Assembly (NCBI GenBank): GCA_921293015.1
Contig: OV121094.1
Span: forward strand, 33,788,054-33,852,053
Reading direction: 5' to 3'
DNA: 64,000 nucleotides
DNA from: Phorcus lineatus
Lineage: Eukaryota; Mollusca; Gastropoda; Trochida; Trochidae
The position numbers and the translations under genes were made by a program. The notes under the pieces are model-generated. The model searched no databases. It was not told where the DNA came from and saw nothing but the letters and a program-made list of their open reading frames with translations. This document shows positions 47,861 through 61,985 of this stretch, piece after piece (position 1 is the first letter of the stretch; each line of letters starts with the position of its first letter).

Positions 47861-47896
47861 CCCAAAGACGTATATGCGTCTATATACGTCTTTGGG
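47861..47896. repeat. Perfect 14-bp-arm hairpin
   Basis: CCCAAAGACGTATA at 47861-47874 and its exact reverse complement at 47883-47896, with an eight-base loop. No adjoining poly-T or gene end gives it an obvious role. Confidence 0.9.
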
Positions 47897-47899
47897 ATA

Positions 47900-50800
47900 C
47901 CATATATTAAGAACGAAGCATTATTGTCAACTTGAGCACCATTTCTGATCGAACCCAGGCTCGATACACAGAAGTACGTAACAACGCTATGAGGCGTTTG
48001 CATTTTCATCTTTATTGTTGCAATACGGATTTTCGTACATTTAATGACGTTAGCGTCTTGTGGTTATCTTAAGTCTTAAATTTTTTTTTCATTGCATATT
48101 TGCAAGATTATCTAAATTACCAAAACTGCAGTTGACAGAAAACAACTGTTCATAGAGCATCAGACCTCGTTTTAATAAAGTAACTTTAAACGCACTAGTG
48201 CACACCAATATTTCTTTAACACAACGAATGCATATCTCTCGATATTATTCAAGATCCTCACTCAAGTAATCTACCTCGTAAGTTATTTAACGAATATTTA
48301 CGTATTCATGTAGTAAAGTTGATTTCTAAAGACCGGAAGTATTTAATGTTACGTTACAATAAATCCGCATGAACTACGATATCGGAAATATTATGATTTT
48401 GCTTATAACCAAAAAAGCGGAAACCGCAGCCGCTTTTTTCAATCTAATAGCAATGATAATGCTGTGTTATTAAATCGGTTTATTTACAACATTGCTTTCA
48501 TAAAACATAATTCATTATTTGTTCTCAGTTCAGAGTTTAGGTAAATTCAACAGCTGCACATAATAATAGTTCAGCCGCTTTCAACTGTCTATAATTTATC
48601 CGTTTTGTGCACAGCTAACCTTAGATTTGTTATATGTCCAAGCCGACAGCGGCTGTCAAAATTTTTTCATTGTTGATTGCAGGTCAATTGTAAAGAATTT
48701 TAAGTATTTCATTGCATCGATAGAAAGCTTAAGTGAATGCATAAGTCCTCTTAAACCTTAAAATAGCCAATTTAAACTGTAAAAGCGTGCACTGGTGCCT
48801 TTAAGCTGAGAACTTGTTCTTTCCTGTCTTAACTTTTCTTTTTTTAAATTTGAAAACATATAAGAGTAGTTAATCTATCTTCTTCTTTAAGCTGTTAGAA
48901 AAATGATTCAATCAGGTACAGATATATGTTAACTAGATCTCAGTAGCTACAATTTCTTTCACATTTATCCATTCTTATCCGACAAGTTTGGGTGTTGCAA
49001 GATTTTTTTTACTATGTATATAATTCTTATGATTAAGAATTATCTGGCTTTTTGATATACAAATTCAGTTCAGTCAGGGATTGACAAGCTTTGCTATGTT
49101 TTTGATATATTGCCCATAAAGAAAGGTATTGTATTTATAAAGTTATTTAATTAATTAAGTTTATTGTTGTTCTTAAAAACGTCCAGATGACATTCGGGGT
49201 CATATAGGAATTATTAATCATCCACCTGAGCAAATGAGTTCATATATATTTAATGGAATTGCATAAAGCCTAAGTTCCGAATGAGAAATAAAGTAGTACA
49301 TATCATTAGCGACACCTTTGCGGTACAATTTATTTTGATTCATAGACAGAGTAACAGAAGAGAATATTGCTGAAGATCGTTTATCTAACAAATTCGTCAC
49401 AAGAAAGAGACAATTAACCCGTGAAATTGGACTTCAACATAATGTCAAGCGATTGTGTTCACAACTTTTGATTTTTTTTAACCGAACTTCACACAACATT
49501 TCCCCCTCATTGATTGAAAATTGCATTACCGAGTTCCACAAGATATCTAAACTCAACATCTATCCGACTAAAATAAATATTTTGATCATCCTTCAAAAAA
49601 CTTTCTATAGATAACCTTGTAACTTACTTTCCAAACGACTTTTTCTTTGTTAACGTGGATTAAGACAATGCGATGAGCTATTCCCACATCTATTTACATG
49701 TATAACACACGCTACACCCGGTGCGTAGCGATTAACATCTTTGATTAAATACTACCAAAATGTTTTTAATAAGAGCCTTTATAGGGTAAATGATATTAGT
49801 AAAATGACGTTATAAGAATCATTCTTAAATTTCATAAAATATCGTTGATATATGGTTATATATCATCCGCATGTGTCAGAGATTATTAAATGGTTTGCGT
49901 TTAAAGAGATACAACTTCTCTAGCTCTCCGCTGATACCGATTGATAACACCAGCACTTGAGGCACTTTACAGCTGTAACCAGCTGGTGACCAGCATGACG
50001 TCAAAGCACGTGCTTAAATTCACCAGAAGCGATGCACATTTTGCTCTACAAACTATAGACAAAGCCAGGAATTGTGTAGCTAGCGTACATCTAGGAATAT
50101 AAGAGCTTGGAAGGTGTAATATATCAAAATTTGCATTAAAAATAGTATGACACCTGGCTATTGTATTTTCGACCCTTACCTACTTTCAGCCTGGATGATA
50201 ATGTTCAGTGTTTTTTTTAGGTTGTTGAGGTCAAACGGTTCATTACTGAAGTTGGTTTAAGTAGTTAATATGGATCAGAGGATAGACTGTCACAAATAGG
50301 CATTCCCATCCTATGAAGTCCTGATTCTGAATCAGTTTTAAAATAATTCAATTTCCTATCTGAAATTTATAAAACCATCGTAAGTTTATTTTATGAGATA
50401 TATTCTATTTATTCATTAATCTTATATCAATGTATGATAAATAAAATACAATTTCTAATTTTTGTTGAAAGAATAAAAACATTTCCTGTTATACTCACTA
50501 TCGTAATGCATTTGTACATTTTGTACACATCTTTGATATCAATTCCTAATTATAACCGGTATAAACTGTGCCAAAACTTTCCATGCCAACATGACTTTGT
50601 GCATTTTTTATAACAAATTCTTCATCAGCGACAGCGATACCAGAAAACCCCCAAATTCGAAGAAATAGATGTATGCATAAATGTGCGAATAAAAATAGCA
50701 CAGAAGTGGAAATCTGTGGCAGGCAGCATTCCTGTTTTATAAGATGAAACGAAGGGAAGGGTTTGGCCGTTCCGTTTTCCATATATGGCATCGCAAAATC

Positions 50801-53200
50801 TCGCGTTATCTCATTCCAATTCTATTATGGACCGTGCAATCCCAGATGCTCGATCGTCCACCCCGTTATAACACGTGCTATCTGCTTATATCGGGAGTGT
50901 TTTACCTTACTAATGGATTTCCAGTGATTCCAGTGCAACGCAATTACAAAACATGCACTTGAAATGCACGCCTATAGTCTGCAATGTGCATATCACGTGT
51001 TGCGAGACTATAGGTTTCGGAGATGAAGTAACTGCGTTATGATTATGAAATGATTTATAAAATGTACAATTCAATTCTTGTTAGACCCGTGAGTTGATGC
51101 AAGGACCTGTATCTATAATACAGGTCCTTGGTTGATGTAAGCTCTGCATTGGACATACCACCGGGGGTTATTAGGCACATATGTAGGAACATGGCGGACT
51201 GGTAAACAATGACTGGCATTTAGCACGAGGCCATGTGTTTACTTTCCTAGAGATTACAACCTCACAAAAGCGACACAACATCAAATATTGCTTTCTATTT
51301 CTTAGTCATGAATATGTGTTCATTGCCAATAAACCATAATTAATTACTATGTATATTTCATTTCAACTTGAATGATAAGCCTATAGGTAGACCTTTTTAA
51401 AATTGATTTGTTTATGGGGAATATTAAAAAACATATAGTTTAGAATTACCAATAACTAAATCAACTTGAGAAAATCAAATTAATGTTTTATGTATTGTTG
51501 TTGTCACGTGTGGAAGATATAAGTATGTGACTTAAAAAGTTTTAAACATTGCAAAGAAATCGAAACACTGGTGAACAACGTTTACAATTATATATTAATA
51601 TCAAATATGAGAGTTAATAGTTAATAGAATACAAAGCCTCCCCATTATTTGTTTTGAGTGGTAGAACGAAACCTTTATAGTTCTAATATATACGATACAT
51701 TCCAATTGAATTAATATGTCCAAGCACTGTCCAAGAATTAATGCTATATATATGTATATTTCTATATTTACACACATATATATATAGTTCTATAACTCTA
51801 ATTGTCACCAACAACAATGCATATACACTTTATTAGATATTGAAATTAATTGGTTTATATGTATATTTTTCATTATTATCTAATCAATCATCGATAAATA
51901 CACTGCACAAGAATTATTGATAATTCTTTGTAACCAGACAACTCTGGGTGAATAATGACAACAGCGACGTCACCGTCAACAACAGATTGACAACCTACCG
52001 TCAACTGGTCGTACGTGTAGGGTCCATTCCGCCAGTGTTTGTTTGTTGGCCGTGCACTTTTCCTTCTGTGTGACATGTTTGAATCCTTAAAGTACTTTAA
52101 CACACCATGTTTCTTCAAAACACAGTCATCTTGTGACTTTGAATTCAGGAATTTCGTCGGAAATACAGAATTTGAACAATCAACACATTATCCTTCTCTC
52201 ACTGTTCCCCCTTCTCCTGAGAATAGTAAACTTCGTCTCAAGTAATGTGCCCGAAAACTCTTGCCATTTCCTTGGCAACGCCAGCATTATTTTCTCCTTT
52301 CTTCGCGTGCATTTCCAAATTGGTGAGAAATGGGCCAAACCAGAGTACGATGCCCATATATGGTGGTGTTAAAGGGGAAGAGATCCCCTTTCAACGAACG
52401 CTACCTTTTCAGCCATCCAACTTTACCGTCTGGTGGAACGGTAACTTGTTCCTCATTATAAAGCGAAACTTTGGTATAGCCTGCCAGACAAGGGAAGTAG
52501 ATATTCACCTGCTTTCTTATGCCTGGGATAGCCATAGATGTGCCCCGATATAAGGCGGAATTGGTTTTCTTCGCTTGAAGGTATAAGCTAGACTTTCTTA
52601 GCTTGTCATAATAAAATTTCTTTCGTTAACTTAGCAGGTATAGTTTACTATTTAAGGTTCCGATGTCATACTTATATAAGTGGTGAACTATAGTTGCATC
52701 TTCTGAAGGAATTCCTCATGGTTAAAAACTTTGAGGGTAATGAAAATATGTTTCAGTTGACTGTGCTAAAGCCTAGGATAAACTAACTGTGGCACCATCC
52801 CCAAGTGTATATTTGGAGAAACGAGATTAATGAAACGCGTTTTAAGTTACATATCAGCGTATATGTGGATTTCGCACTCATTTTCACCGTGAACTATTTT
52901 TTAAAGTTTCCAAAGGCATCGGTATTCGTATAATTTATTGAAATGAGAGGCACATGCACCTTGTTTGTTTACATATCTTTTATCTGCATGATGATTATGA
53001 AAAGTAAACATTTTGAATGAATTAGCGAGCCCACTCTCCCAAAGCCTGGACATTGCGTGAAAGGTTTTCCATTGTCGGTTACAAATACTAAGTGTTTTAA
53101 AAGTAACTTTTTTCTTCGACGATTCGAGAACGATTTTGATCATCCTTTCATTGGTTATAACTAAAATTACATTTTCTGAGAAACCTTATCAGTTTAGAAT
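47900..53200. other. Long AT-rich intergenic stretch
   Basis: No gene is recognised. Small hairpins occur at 48411-48439 (AAAAAAGCGG arms, nine-base loop) and 51101-51129 (AAGGACCTGTAT arms). Frames at 50744-50962 and 52133-52553 lack any known motif and have no convincing splice signals. Upstream exons of the gene at 47564 might lie here but I could not support one. Confidence 0.5.
51101..51129. repeat. Perfect 12-bp-arm hairpin
   Basis: AAGGACCTGTAT at 51101-51112 and its reverse complement at 51118-51129, five-base loop, bracketed by GTTGATG direct repeats. Confidence 0.9.
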
Positions 53201-53202
53201 GA

Positions 53203-53338
53203 TGAGTATTGAAAAGAATATTATGCTCGCATTATCTGTTAAATTCTTATATTTATTATAGAGTACGTAATTAGTATTGAAAAGAATACTATGATCGCAT
53301 TATCTGTTGAATTCTTATATTTATTACAGAGTATGTAC
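53203..53338 (+). repeat. Two-unit tandem duplication of 68 bp
   Basis: The unit containing TATTGAAAAGAATA, GCATTATCTGTT and ATTCTTATATTTATTA occurs at 53207 and 53275 with a few substitutions. Non-coding. Confidence 0.9.
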
Positions 53339-56300
53339 TTAGGTTTAAAAGTTTTATCCGTACCTCACTCCAACAGCATCCTATCAATTAAAGCAAAAAT
53401 GAAAGTTGACCCAATATGGAATCATGTCGATAAAGAGATTGAATATCTATATATAGTTTATTTATCGCATGGATATTATGGATTCAAAGGCTATACACTC
53501 AAAATACTAATTTGAAAAATCTTGTTCAGTCAAAAAGTGTTATTTAACACTTTTGGAATGGGATCAGCCTCTCTGTAAAACAGCATTATACCACGCATTA
53601 GCAATTGCACCCGGGTTCCCTTCAACGCATGGGCGACCCTACAAAGCAAAATAATTGTTGAAAGTGTCACGACTATTGATTTAAAGTAATCTACAGAAAC
53701 CTAACTATACAATATACTTTAGAAAACCATTTAAAAAGCGAAAGTAAATCTGGAAATGCCACACCATTAGGTCAAATATAAGTGAAGGACACTAGGATGA
53801 TAATTATACACCCTTATTCCTGTTCGAAGAACTGTTATTTTCAAGTAAAGAGAGTTTCAATATCAAATAATTCATTGTATACTAATAAAAAACAGACACG
53901 ATTTTATCTACAAGTTTCTTTCACACTATGTGCATTTTGCAATGATGCAAATACAACTACATAACATTTTGTTTGGCTATGTACATATCATTGTAGCACC
54001 ACATGTTCAAATGGATTAAATAAAAACTTACTCTGACGTTAGATATGTTTTATTGATGATATTATTGCTGTAAAAATGCTGAAAGGGTTCTTCTTTTATT
54101 CCTATAAAGCAGTTGTATGCAATACAGATGTAAATAGAATTTGATACGTCATAAGAAAATGTTATTTATGTTTTATTTTTGACGTACAAATTGTCATATC
54201 TTTATTGTATAAAACTACTTCACAAAAGCTCGTCACAGTCAATTAAATACTCTTATGTCCATAGTTATAAATGGTGCTCAACATGTTATTGAAAGCCCAT
54301 GATGTGACCCCAAAGTCTTCAATGATCATACCCGATTTGTTACCCGCCCGGTTCTGGAGATAAAACTCTAAATTACCAAATGATACTGATGTATGTGAGC
54401 GTAATTCAAAGTTATATAGTTTCAACAGTGTTTTGGATCATGTTCCGAAGGGTTTTTACTATGTCCGTTACTCTTTATATGAATTCTTGGACCAGTTAAG
54501 GACTTCGACGCCATTAAAACATACGTGCAAGTTAAGTAGATGATTAACAGAAACCGGTAACAGTTATGTTTGTTAGCATCTGCATTGTTCAGAATGAGTA
54601 AAATGTATACCCATTCGTTACTAAAACTTCCAACAAGGAGTTTCAATCATTTTGCATTGGCTTGCTCAGAATGATAAAAAAAGGATTCGGCAGATTCTTT
54701 CATGTCATACTTGTATTTTTTCCAGAAAAAAAGAATCTTGTTCTGCCAAATTTGAATGGTCTTCCACTTAGTTATACCTTGAACTTAAACATTGCAAAAA
54801 AAATAATTTCTGGTCATGTATTTAAATACAACCCCTAGTGTCACTAAACCATTACATATATCTACACTAAAAAGAAACCTTTTAACTTTAAACACATCAG
54901 CTGTGTATCATGAGAATCCTACTGCTAAGAAAAAAATGTCAATTGCATCATCGTTATGCCATATGTGCCGTCAAAACCTTATGAAAGATATCTTACTGCG
55001 AATTCTTGCGGCGAAGAGACGGTGACTTGCTCTAGGCTTTTAGTTGCTTTTTATCTTGAGTGCAAGGCGAAACTCTCAAAAACCCTTCCTTTGCATATGC
55101 TTAAATTTCAGAAGGGTTACACATTGTATTACAACAGTTTGGGGATGATTCAAAGCACAAATCTCTTGGTTGTAACTCAAAACCTACACGCCTCATGATG
55201 CCAAAATCGAGATCATTAACTCATCAGTTACTGTTTTGCCATCTTTGCGAGCTGTTCATTTGCCAGTTATTTATGTAACACCGTCATGATCGCTGGAAAC
55301 TAAGAACCTCTGCTTTGATTGCGTGCTTGTTATACCGCCCGAGGGCAAAAGGCAAATAGTTCTACTGGTGGAGAAAGACTGTGTTTTCATTCACCCCCAT
55401 TCTCTCCAAACAGAAATCCGTCATAAATTTCTATACAACCTCTGAGTCGGTATTCCGGCACTCTCCCCTAGCGGGACAATATTGCAACTTAAACTACCTG
55501 GCTATAATTCAGCCAATGAAAACAACGAATCATGAATAACAGATTTGTTGTCACACAGGCCTGTGCAAAGAAACAGTTGCAAAATGAGGCGTTTGTGTTC
55601 TGTAAAGACGACTCAAAGTGCAAGGTGCATATTCGAGTAAAGTTTAGCTTTTGGGAAGCTTACGGAAATAACTTAGGCGATTTGAATGATAACTTTTAAA
55701 AAACGGCGTTACTGATTGCACAACTTACTTTGATTGCATCCAATCAGCGTTATACTTTTCGTGTACAAGAAACCTTCGAATTAAGACAGAAGTTTTATAG
55801 AAATTTATGACGGAGCTACCTCTGTTGGGAGAGAATGATTCACCCCGTGACTTTGAATATTCCTGTTGCTGCTCGTACCCCCTGTCTCTTCACTGAAACT
55901 AAGAAAGAGTCTTGAATGTTGACGTCATCTATGTAGAATTCCTAGATCGTATCCTTGAAATATTAACCTTGGTTCGGAGTGTTTTCATTCTAAACCAAAC
56001 GTAAACTCCATCAAACTCTCAATTTCCAAGTTATACTTCCATTGAAACCAATGAAACCCAATTTAGTCTTTAACTCTCCAAAATGGACAATTACATGCTT
56101 TATGGTTATCGGTTATTGAAATTTAGAGAAACATTAGCATAGGTCATACAGCTGTATAAGTGTGTATATACACATAGAGTAATATAGGAAACACCTGATG
56201 CGACTTTGTGAATATGATAAAATATTGTGATGTTTATTCGTGTACACGTTGCAGATGGTTTGTCCTTTTACAATGTCCTGTTATTGATTACACTTAACAT

Positions 56301-56690
56301 ACGAACACAACAGGAAAAATGAACGAAATATATCCAAATGCACCTCAAAAACACTTTCAATCGAGTTTGACAAATGTGTCAACGTTTTCTAAAAAACATA
56401 TAATATTGCATAGCAATTATATTCACATGTGAATTGTTGTTTTTCCCAACCTAAATGAACTTTGACGTCGTTGAAGTACATAAGTCGGATGAGGACCGAT
56501 TCATTTTAAACATTACTGATCGCCGTCAGTCATGTGAAGAAGACCAAACACACTATATAAGTACGGGAAGCATCCAGGCTTGAATTTCCATAGGAGTCAC
56601 ACGTGGTCTTGGGATGCCTTCATAACGTAGTGCTGGATCTCGTCATGGAATGAAGAGGTTTTCAATGGCTATTGCAACAGCCGGGAGATG
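53339..56690. other. AT-rich intergenic stretch, nothing recognised
   Basis: No exon, RNA gene or repeat family is recognised. Short frames at 54422-55198 have no motif support. Confidence 0.5.
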
Positions 56691-56975
56691 CTTAAAGAGC
56701 CACTCCATGAGTTGTAGGAGTCATATATGCCAAATTTAATAAATGGTGTCATTTGATCGCGAAGTATCGACTGTTACCAAAAAGACACATTTTAAAGCTT
56801 ATTGGTTTTTTACAGTGACAATATGAAGGTAGACCGTCGCAATTATGATCGAAAACCGGACAGTGAAGCGCGTCAAATAGTCAAACGTAATTTTGGAGAC
56901 TTATCTAAAACAGCAAGAGGGCAGTTAGGAGTTGATAGTGTTTGTTAGGTTACATAACTAGTATCCATGTTTATC
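56691..56975 (+). mobile_element. Truncated copy of the TTAA MITE
   Basis: It starts TTAAAGAGCCACTCC, as copies at 7650 and 8316 do, and follows copy B closely through GATCGCGAAGTATCGACTG and GATCGAAAACCGGACAGTG. It stops after ATAACTAGTATCCATG, about 60 percent of the way through, where EGF-gene sequence takes over. The other terminal repeat is missing. Confidence 0.88.
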
Positions 56976-57764
56976 TCGACTTGGACAGCAATGTCGGCTA
57001 CTCATTGGCTAAAGCCGTTGTTGCTGTCACAGACATCATCCACACAGTTGCCGCTGCATGATCTACAGCAGTCAGCCGTGAACCATTTGGGCATTCAGTG
57101 AGACACTGACCTGTTGATTGGCTGCAAGCACCTGGACAGTTTTCTGGACATGCTTTGTTACATGCTGGACCATGAAAGCCTCCAGTGCAGCCTCGAGGAC
57201 ACATACCTGACTCGTCCGATTTGCCAAAGCAATGCGACATATTTCTCTCTTTTTCAGAATTTCCTTTACATAACTCTGCAAGAAAAACAAACCTACTGAG
57301 ATGATGGCACTTAATCCTTGAAGGTCATACATAACCGAGACCGTGGTGCTAAATTGTGACAACACTATTTTACAATATTGACATGTAGATTTTGTGATCT
57401 TTGAAGGAAGAGTTCACAGTTAATCCGTAACACAGTTGTCACACTTCTGCGTATGAAGTTATGTTAAAGGTATATCCTGGAAAATTATTGTTAGAATTTA
57501 AAGTTGCGGCACATTCAATTTAGAGAAAGTTAAATATTAAGCATTGCCTTTTTTCCTAATTAATATCGAGCAACTCCCAGTTCAAAAAGTCAAGTGCAGT
57601 AGAATTCCATGCCACTTAGAATGATGGAAATGTAATATTATCACTCATTTTTTTAGTTCTCCGTTCAGTGTTATTAAACATCATTTCATATTATTTTTTT
57701 AGCCATGTTTCGTTAGTATCGAAGAAGAGCCAGTAATCAAAGCGTTTGGTAGAAATAAGTATAG

Positions 57765-57925
57765 TGAGTGAGTGAGTTGGGATTTTAACGCCGCTTTCAA
57801 GATTATTTCACTTATATCGCGGCTGCCAGTATTATTACAGGGAGAAAACCCGCAACACCATTGTGGCTATGCATTGCGGTGAAACCTGCGAGCATCGGTT
57901 GGAACTAGCGAACCATGGAGAAATA
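57765..57925 (+). mobile_element. Short interspersed repeat of the GTGAGTGAGTGAGT type
   Basis: It begins AGTGAGTGAGTGAGTTGGGA, then carries TTTTAACGCCGCTTTCA, ATATCGCGGCTGCCAG and GCATTGCGGTGAAACC. I recall abundant repeats with this start and an ACGCCGCTTTT core in gastropod genomes. It sits in the intron just beyond exon 2 of the pseudogene. Edges are approximate. Confidence 0.55.
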
Positions 57926-59179
57926 AGTATACGTAGTAAATCAAGTTTACCTAAAGTGTCAGGAGATGTAGATTTAGTTGTATTCGCGAGAGAGAACGTG
58001 ATCGGAGAAGGAGTTTGTGTTGCATTTGACACTTCAGAGGACATTTCTAAGATTGAAGTGGTTGTTACGACAGAGGACGTTGTAAGGTTGGGACCAGATG
58101 TTTCAGTTGAGTACGTGGTCTGGTAAGGAGATGGTGCAGTAGACGCCGTTATTCCAGGGGATATTTCTGGGATTGACGTAGTTGTCACAACAGAGGTCGT
58201 CGTAAGATTTCAAGCCAGTGTTTCGATAGAGGACGTGGTCTGGATAGTAGTCGGTGCCTCAGATATCTCAACAGATGAATTTCTCGGAATTGGGACAGAG
58301 GATATGGCACGGTAGGGAGCAGTTATTTCCGTGTCTCGGCTAACAGTCGGCGAAGTAATTGTCAGTGCTGAATTTGTGAATGACGGTGCTGAAACTGAAA
58401 CAATCAAACTGAAAATTTACTTTGTCTTCATACAATACCTTTGTTAAATCGCTATATTAAGTTAAGTTCATATCCTTTTTATCAATGCAGTGTTAATATC
58501 ATTGGTTCATTATAAATAGGTGAAACTGCAAATATTATTTTAATATCATTTTTATACATCCAAAATTATGATATGTTGTTTTTAATTGCAGTGAATACAT
58601 TTGACATAACGAACAATTAACTTTTGATGTGTATAACAACTTCATAAAAGTCGAGAGAAACTAAAGGTGAAATTGTCAATTTATTTTGCAATTTTTTCCA
58701 AGATTCGGGAAGCAATTCTGTGCAATTTTAAAATTTTCAGGTACAAAACTGTTTCGAAAATTTATCACGTGACTTACTAAGCAATAGACACTTAATTGCA
58801 CAGTGAAAATAATGTATCGTAATGATTTCTGTTACTTGAATCACAGCTTCGGTTCAATTGAAAAAACGCATTCTGTTTTAACTGCAAATGAGGCTTATCC
58901 TTTTTTCGAGAGCTCTATTGAAAATGTGTTTGTAAAACAATGGACTAATAAAGTTAGGTGTCATGTTATAAAAAGGTCTCACACACACAGTCATAGAAGC
59001 ATTCCCTGTCTTATTTGAAGGGATCCCAGTCAAATGCAAGTCAAGTCTTGAAGTCACGTCAGTACGAAGGTCTCAGGCTCATATATAGTGCAGTAGATTA
59101 TGGTTTACACAATTGGTGTGCCATAAATTCTAAGCTGTAAAAGTATCATATATTTTTACGAAAAGGCGTAGACTAATTG

Positions 59180-60170
59180 AGCCCTATATTTTTCTCTCTC
59201 AATTTATATTCCTAGGTATTTATAACTGTTTACTACGGTAATCTTCTGGTCATTTAGAAACCATTGCTCATGCCTAGTTAACCTACCACCCCTCAGAAAC
59301 ACAACAATATTTGTTTTATCAAGATTCACCATTAGAAAAAAAGTTGGTTTTGTAAACCAGGATCTGTATCTGATACAAGTACAACATCGTCTGCAAACAT
59401 AAGAAGTGAAATTTCTATTACATCAGGAAATAATTGTATTACGTATTTACCATGCTTTGCTATGACAGCACACTAATGAATTGAGAGAACAATATAGGAC
59501 TGAGTACCCAACCTTGTTTTAAACCCACTAGACAATCGAAATAAGCGGTATATTCATTATCACATCTTACAGATGCTTTAACAGAATAATGAATACTCAT
59601 AATTGAATTCAGCATTTTCTTTCCCATATCAGTTTTAAATAGACGCTTCCACAACTTTTAACAGTCAATCGAATCAAATGCTTCTTCTTCAAGAGACATT
59701 TTTCTATAAATCCATTTAGAGTGAAAATATGGTCAATCGTGAGTATCCCTGTCTAAGCCGTGCTCGGCTCTCTGGTATCTTATCTTTATATTAGACCACT
59801 TCGTAATACGAGTCTTCAGAACAGATGTATATAACCTACTTAAAATACATAAAAGGGATATTCCTCTATAATTATCTGGGTTGCGTCGGTTGCCCTTTTT
59901 ATGGAGAGATGTTATAATGGCTTTGCTCCAGGCATCTTGGAAATTACTTTTATCAAACAAAATATTAAACAGTTTCACAAGGAAGGGCATTATCAAGCTT
60001 TCAGAGTATCTTAACAGTTCAACATAACTCCGTCGTGTCCAGCTGCTTTACCCCTTTTTAAATGTTCGAGGCATAAACTTATTTCAGATTCAGTAATAGG
60101 GTTTTCTAAAATGCATCATCGACTATAGAATCTTCAATTTTAAATTAAAATCACAGAATAAGTTCTTTAA
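59180..60170 (-). mobile_element. Degraded non-LTR retrotransposon (LINE) reverse transcriptase fragment
   Basis: On the minus strand, pieces in several frames are clearly reverse transcriptase: SNFQDAWSKAIITSLHKKG and RRNPDNYRGISLLCILSRLY (59996-59800), VGLKQGWVLSPILFSQFI (about 59530-59470), and the catalytic box as FADDVVLVSD near 59400-59370. Frames are broken by stops and shifts, and the endonuclease and most 5' sequence are absent. Family (RTE, CR1 or other) is not resolvable from this piece. It lies in intron 1 of the mucin/EGF pseudogene, in the same orientation. Confidence 0.88.
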
Positions 60171-60179
60171 ATGGCTATG

Positions 60180-61220
60180 TAAAGTCTTTTTATCAATCGG
60201 ACAACTTGATCGTTTGCCAGATATCCGTCCCTACCTCTTGTATTAGCCTTTAATGATATGAAAAAAATTGAAGAACATCCAAAGATGAATTAATTCTCAA
60301 TAATTACATTCATCTAATTTAATATTTATGAGGAACATTTTTAAAATAAGGAAGCAAGTTTAGATAGAATTATCCTTTAAGTGCAAACTGATTTGATTTG
60401 CCAATTATTGAACTACTATACTATGCCTTTGCTTGTGTCACTTCCTTTCCCGTGTCAATCACCACAAGCAGAGTCTGTTTAAACCTGTCCTTTATAGCAA
60501 ACTCTCATTTTGGGTATATAAGTGTGAAATGTATCGCGTTTGTTGTATGTTTGTAAAGGCTTGTTTAAGCCAAAACAAATCTAAAAAATCGACTTATTTA
60601 AATTAACAGCCATTTATACGTATTACCAAAAAATATCACGCCAAACATCAACGATGTTCACTTTATCATTTAGAAAAAAACATCGACAAACATTATAAAA
60701 TCAAAAGACCATAAAAATTTCCACTTGCCCACGCAGTATTGCAGTGTCCCATGTTTAGCAAGGGACCTGAACATCTAAAGGGGTTTACAGTGATACTCTC
60801 TACAACGTAACTCTTCTAACAGCCTCATACACAGCTCGGCATATTATCCAATAAAAAAGGCGAAAATGTGTGCTCATTGGGGTTGGATATAACACTGACG
60901 TTCTTTCTTGTTTCTGTGTTTTTCGAATAATCAGTAGAAGTTAGTCAATGTAGAGTTTAACCTTTTCTAATCGAAAAAAATTGTTACAGTATTACCTTTT
61001 TTCTAATTATTTCCGCTCTACAATGGTTATGTCGATGACTATTTTTGAAATAATAGCCTTGGTGATCACTCATCACATCTTAAGATATTGTTCAACCTCA
61101 ATCGCTCACTTTTTATATGAGGTAGATTCTTGTCAATCAGATATCAATACATCACAGAAGGAAAGACAAGTAAATACGTGAGCACAGCTCACATACCCCC
61201 GCTTCAAACTACATTCTGGT
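60180..61220. other. AT-rich stretch
   Basis: No gene or repeat is recognised between the LINE relic and the 170-bp array. Confidence 0.5.
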
Positions 61221-61224
61221 TTTC

Positions 61225-61905
61225 TTGAAAGAAAACAACGTGTCGGTCATGTTTCCATAGAAACCGCAACAAATAAAAATATTTTGTTGGTCTAAACCCC
61301 AAAACGCTCATCAAGGGATCATGGTTGATAAGTGTATAAAGTTTGTTGAAGCTAGCATGTATAGTTCAGGCAATATGCTCAGGAAAAAACACTTTGTCAA
61401 AGAGTCATTTTTTAAGTTATGTTGCAATGAAAACCGCAAAAAATAAAAATCATTTAATGATCTTACCCTCAAAAGGCACATCTTGGGATCATGGTTGTTT
61501 AGTGTATAAAGTTTGGTGAAGATAGCATTTATAGTTTAGGAGATATGCTCAGGAAAAAGCAATTTGTCTTATAGTAATTTTAAAAATATATGTTTCAATG
61601 AAAACCGCCAAGAATAAAGATCATTTATTGGTACTATCCTCCAAAAGCACATCTAGGGATCATGGTTTATAAGTGTATGAAGTTTGGTGAAGATAGCATG
61701 TATAGTTTAGGAGAAATGCTCCGGACAAAGAACTTGGTTATAGAGTCAAAGTTTTAGTCATATTTCCATGGAAACCGCAAAAAATAAAATTCATGTGTTG
61801 GTCTAGCCCTCAAAAGGCACATCTAGGGATCATGGTTGATAAGTGTATAAAAGTTGGTTGAAGCCAGCATGTATAGTTTAGGAGAAATGTTCAAGACAAA
61901 AAATT
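61225..61905 (+). repeat. Tandem array of about four diverged 170-bp units
   Basis: Equivalent points (GTTTCCATAGAAACCGC and variants) lie at 61251, 61421, 61592 and 61762, a steady spacing of 170-171 bp. Each unit also carries AAAGTTTGGTGAAG, AGCATGTATAGTTTAGGAGA and GGGATCATGGTTGATAAGTG variants. Units differ from each other by 15-25 percent by eye, so the array is old. Confidence 0.9.
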
Positions 61906-61985
61906 TTAACGGGCGGACAGACGGATGGACGGACGGACAGAATGGATGCTATATACTCCCGCTTACGCTGTAAGGCATATAAGGG
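61906..61985 (+). repeat. GGAC-rich tail of the 170-bp array
   Basis: GGGCGGACAGACGGATGGAC and following GGACGGACAG repeats close the array and are followed by CTATATACTCCCGCTTACGC. Such GGAC tails end many interspersed repeats in mollusc genomes (recollection), suggesting that array and tail form one mobile unit. Confidence 0.7.

Noticed and set aside
50744-50962. Possible small gene
   Set aside because: There is no recognisable motif, splice border or regulatory context. The length is expected by chance.
52133-52553. Overlapping plus-strand frames
   Set aside because: Three overlapping frames of similar length, none resembling a known family. Likely chance.
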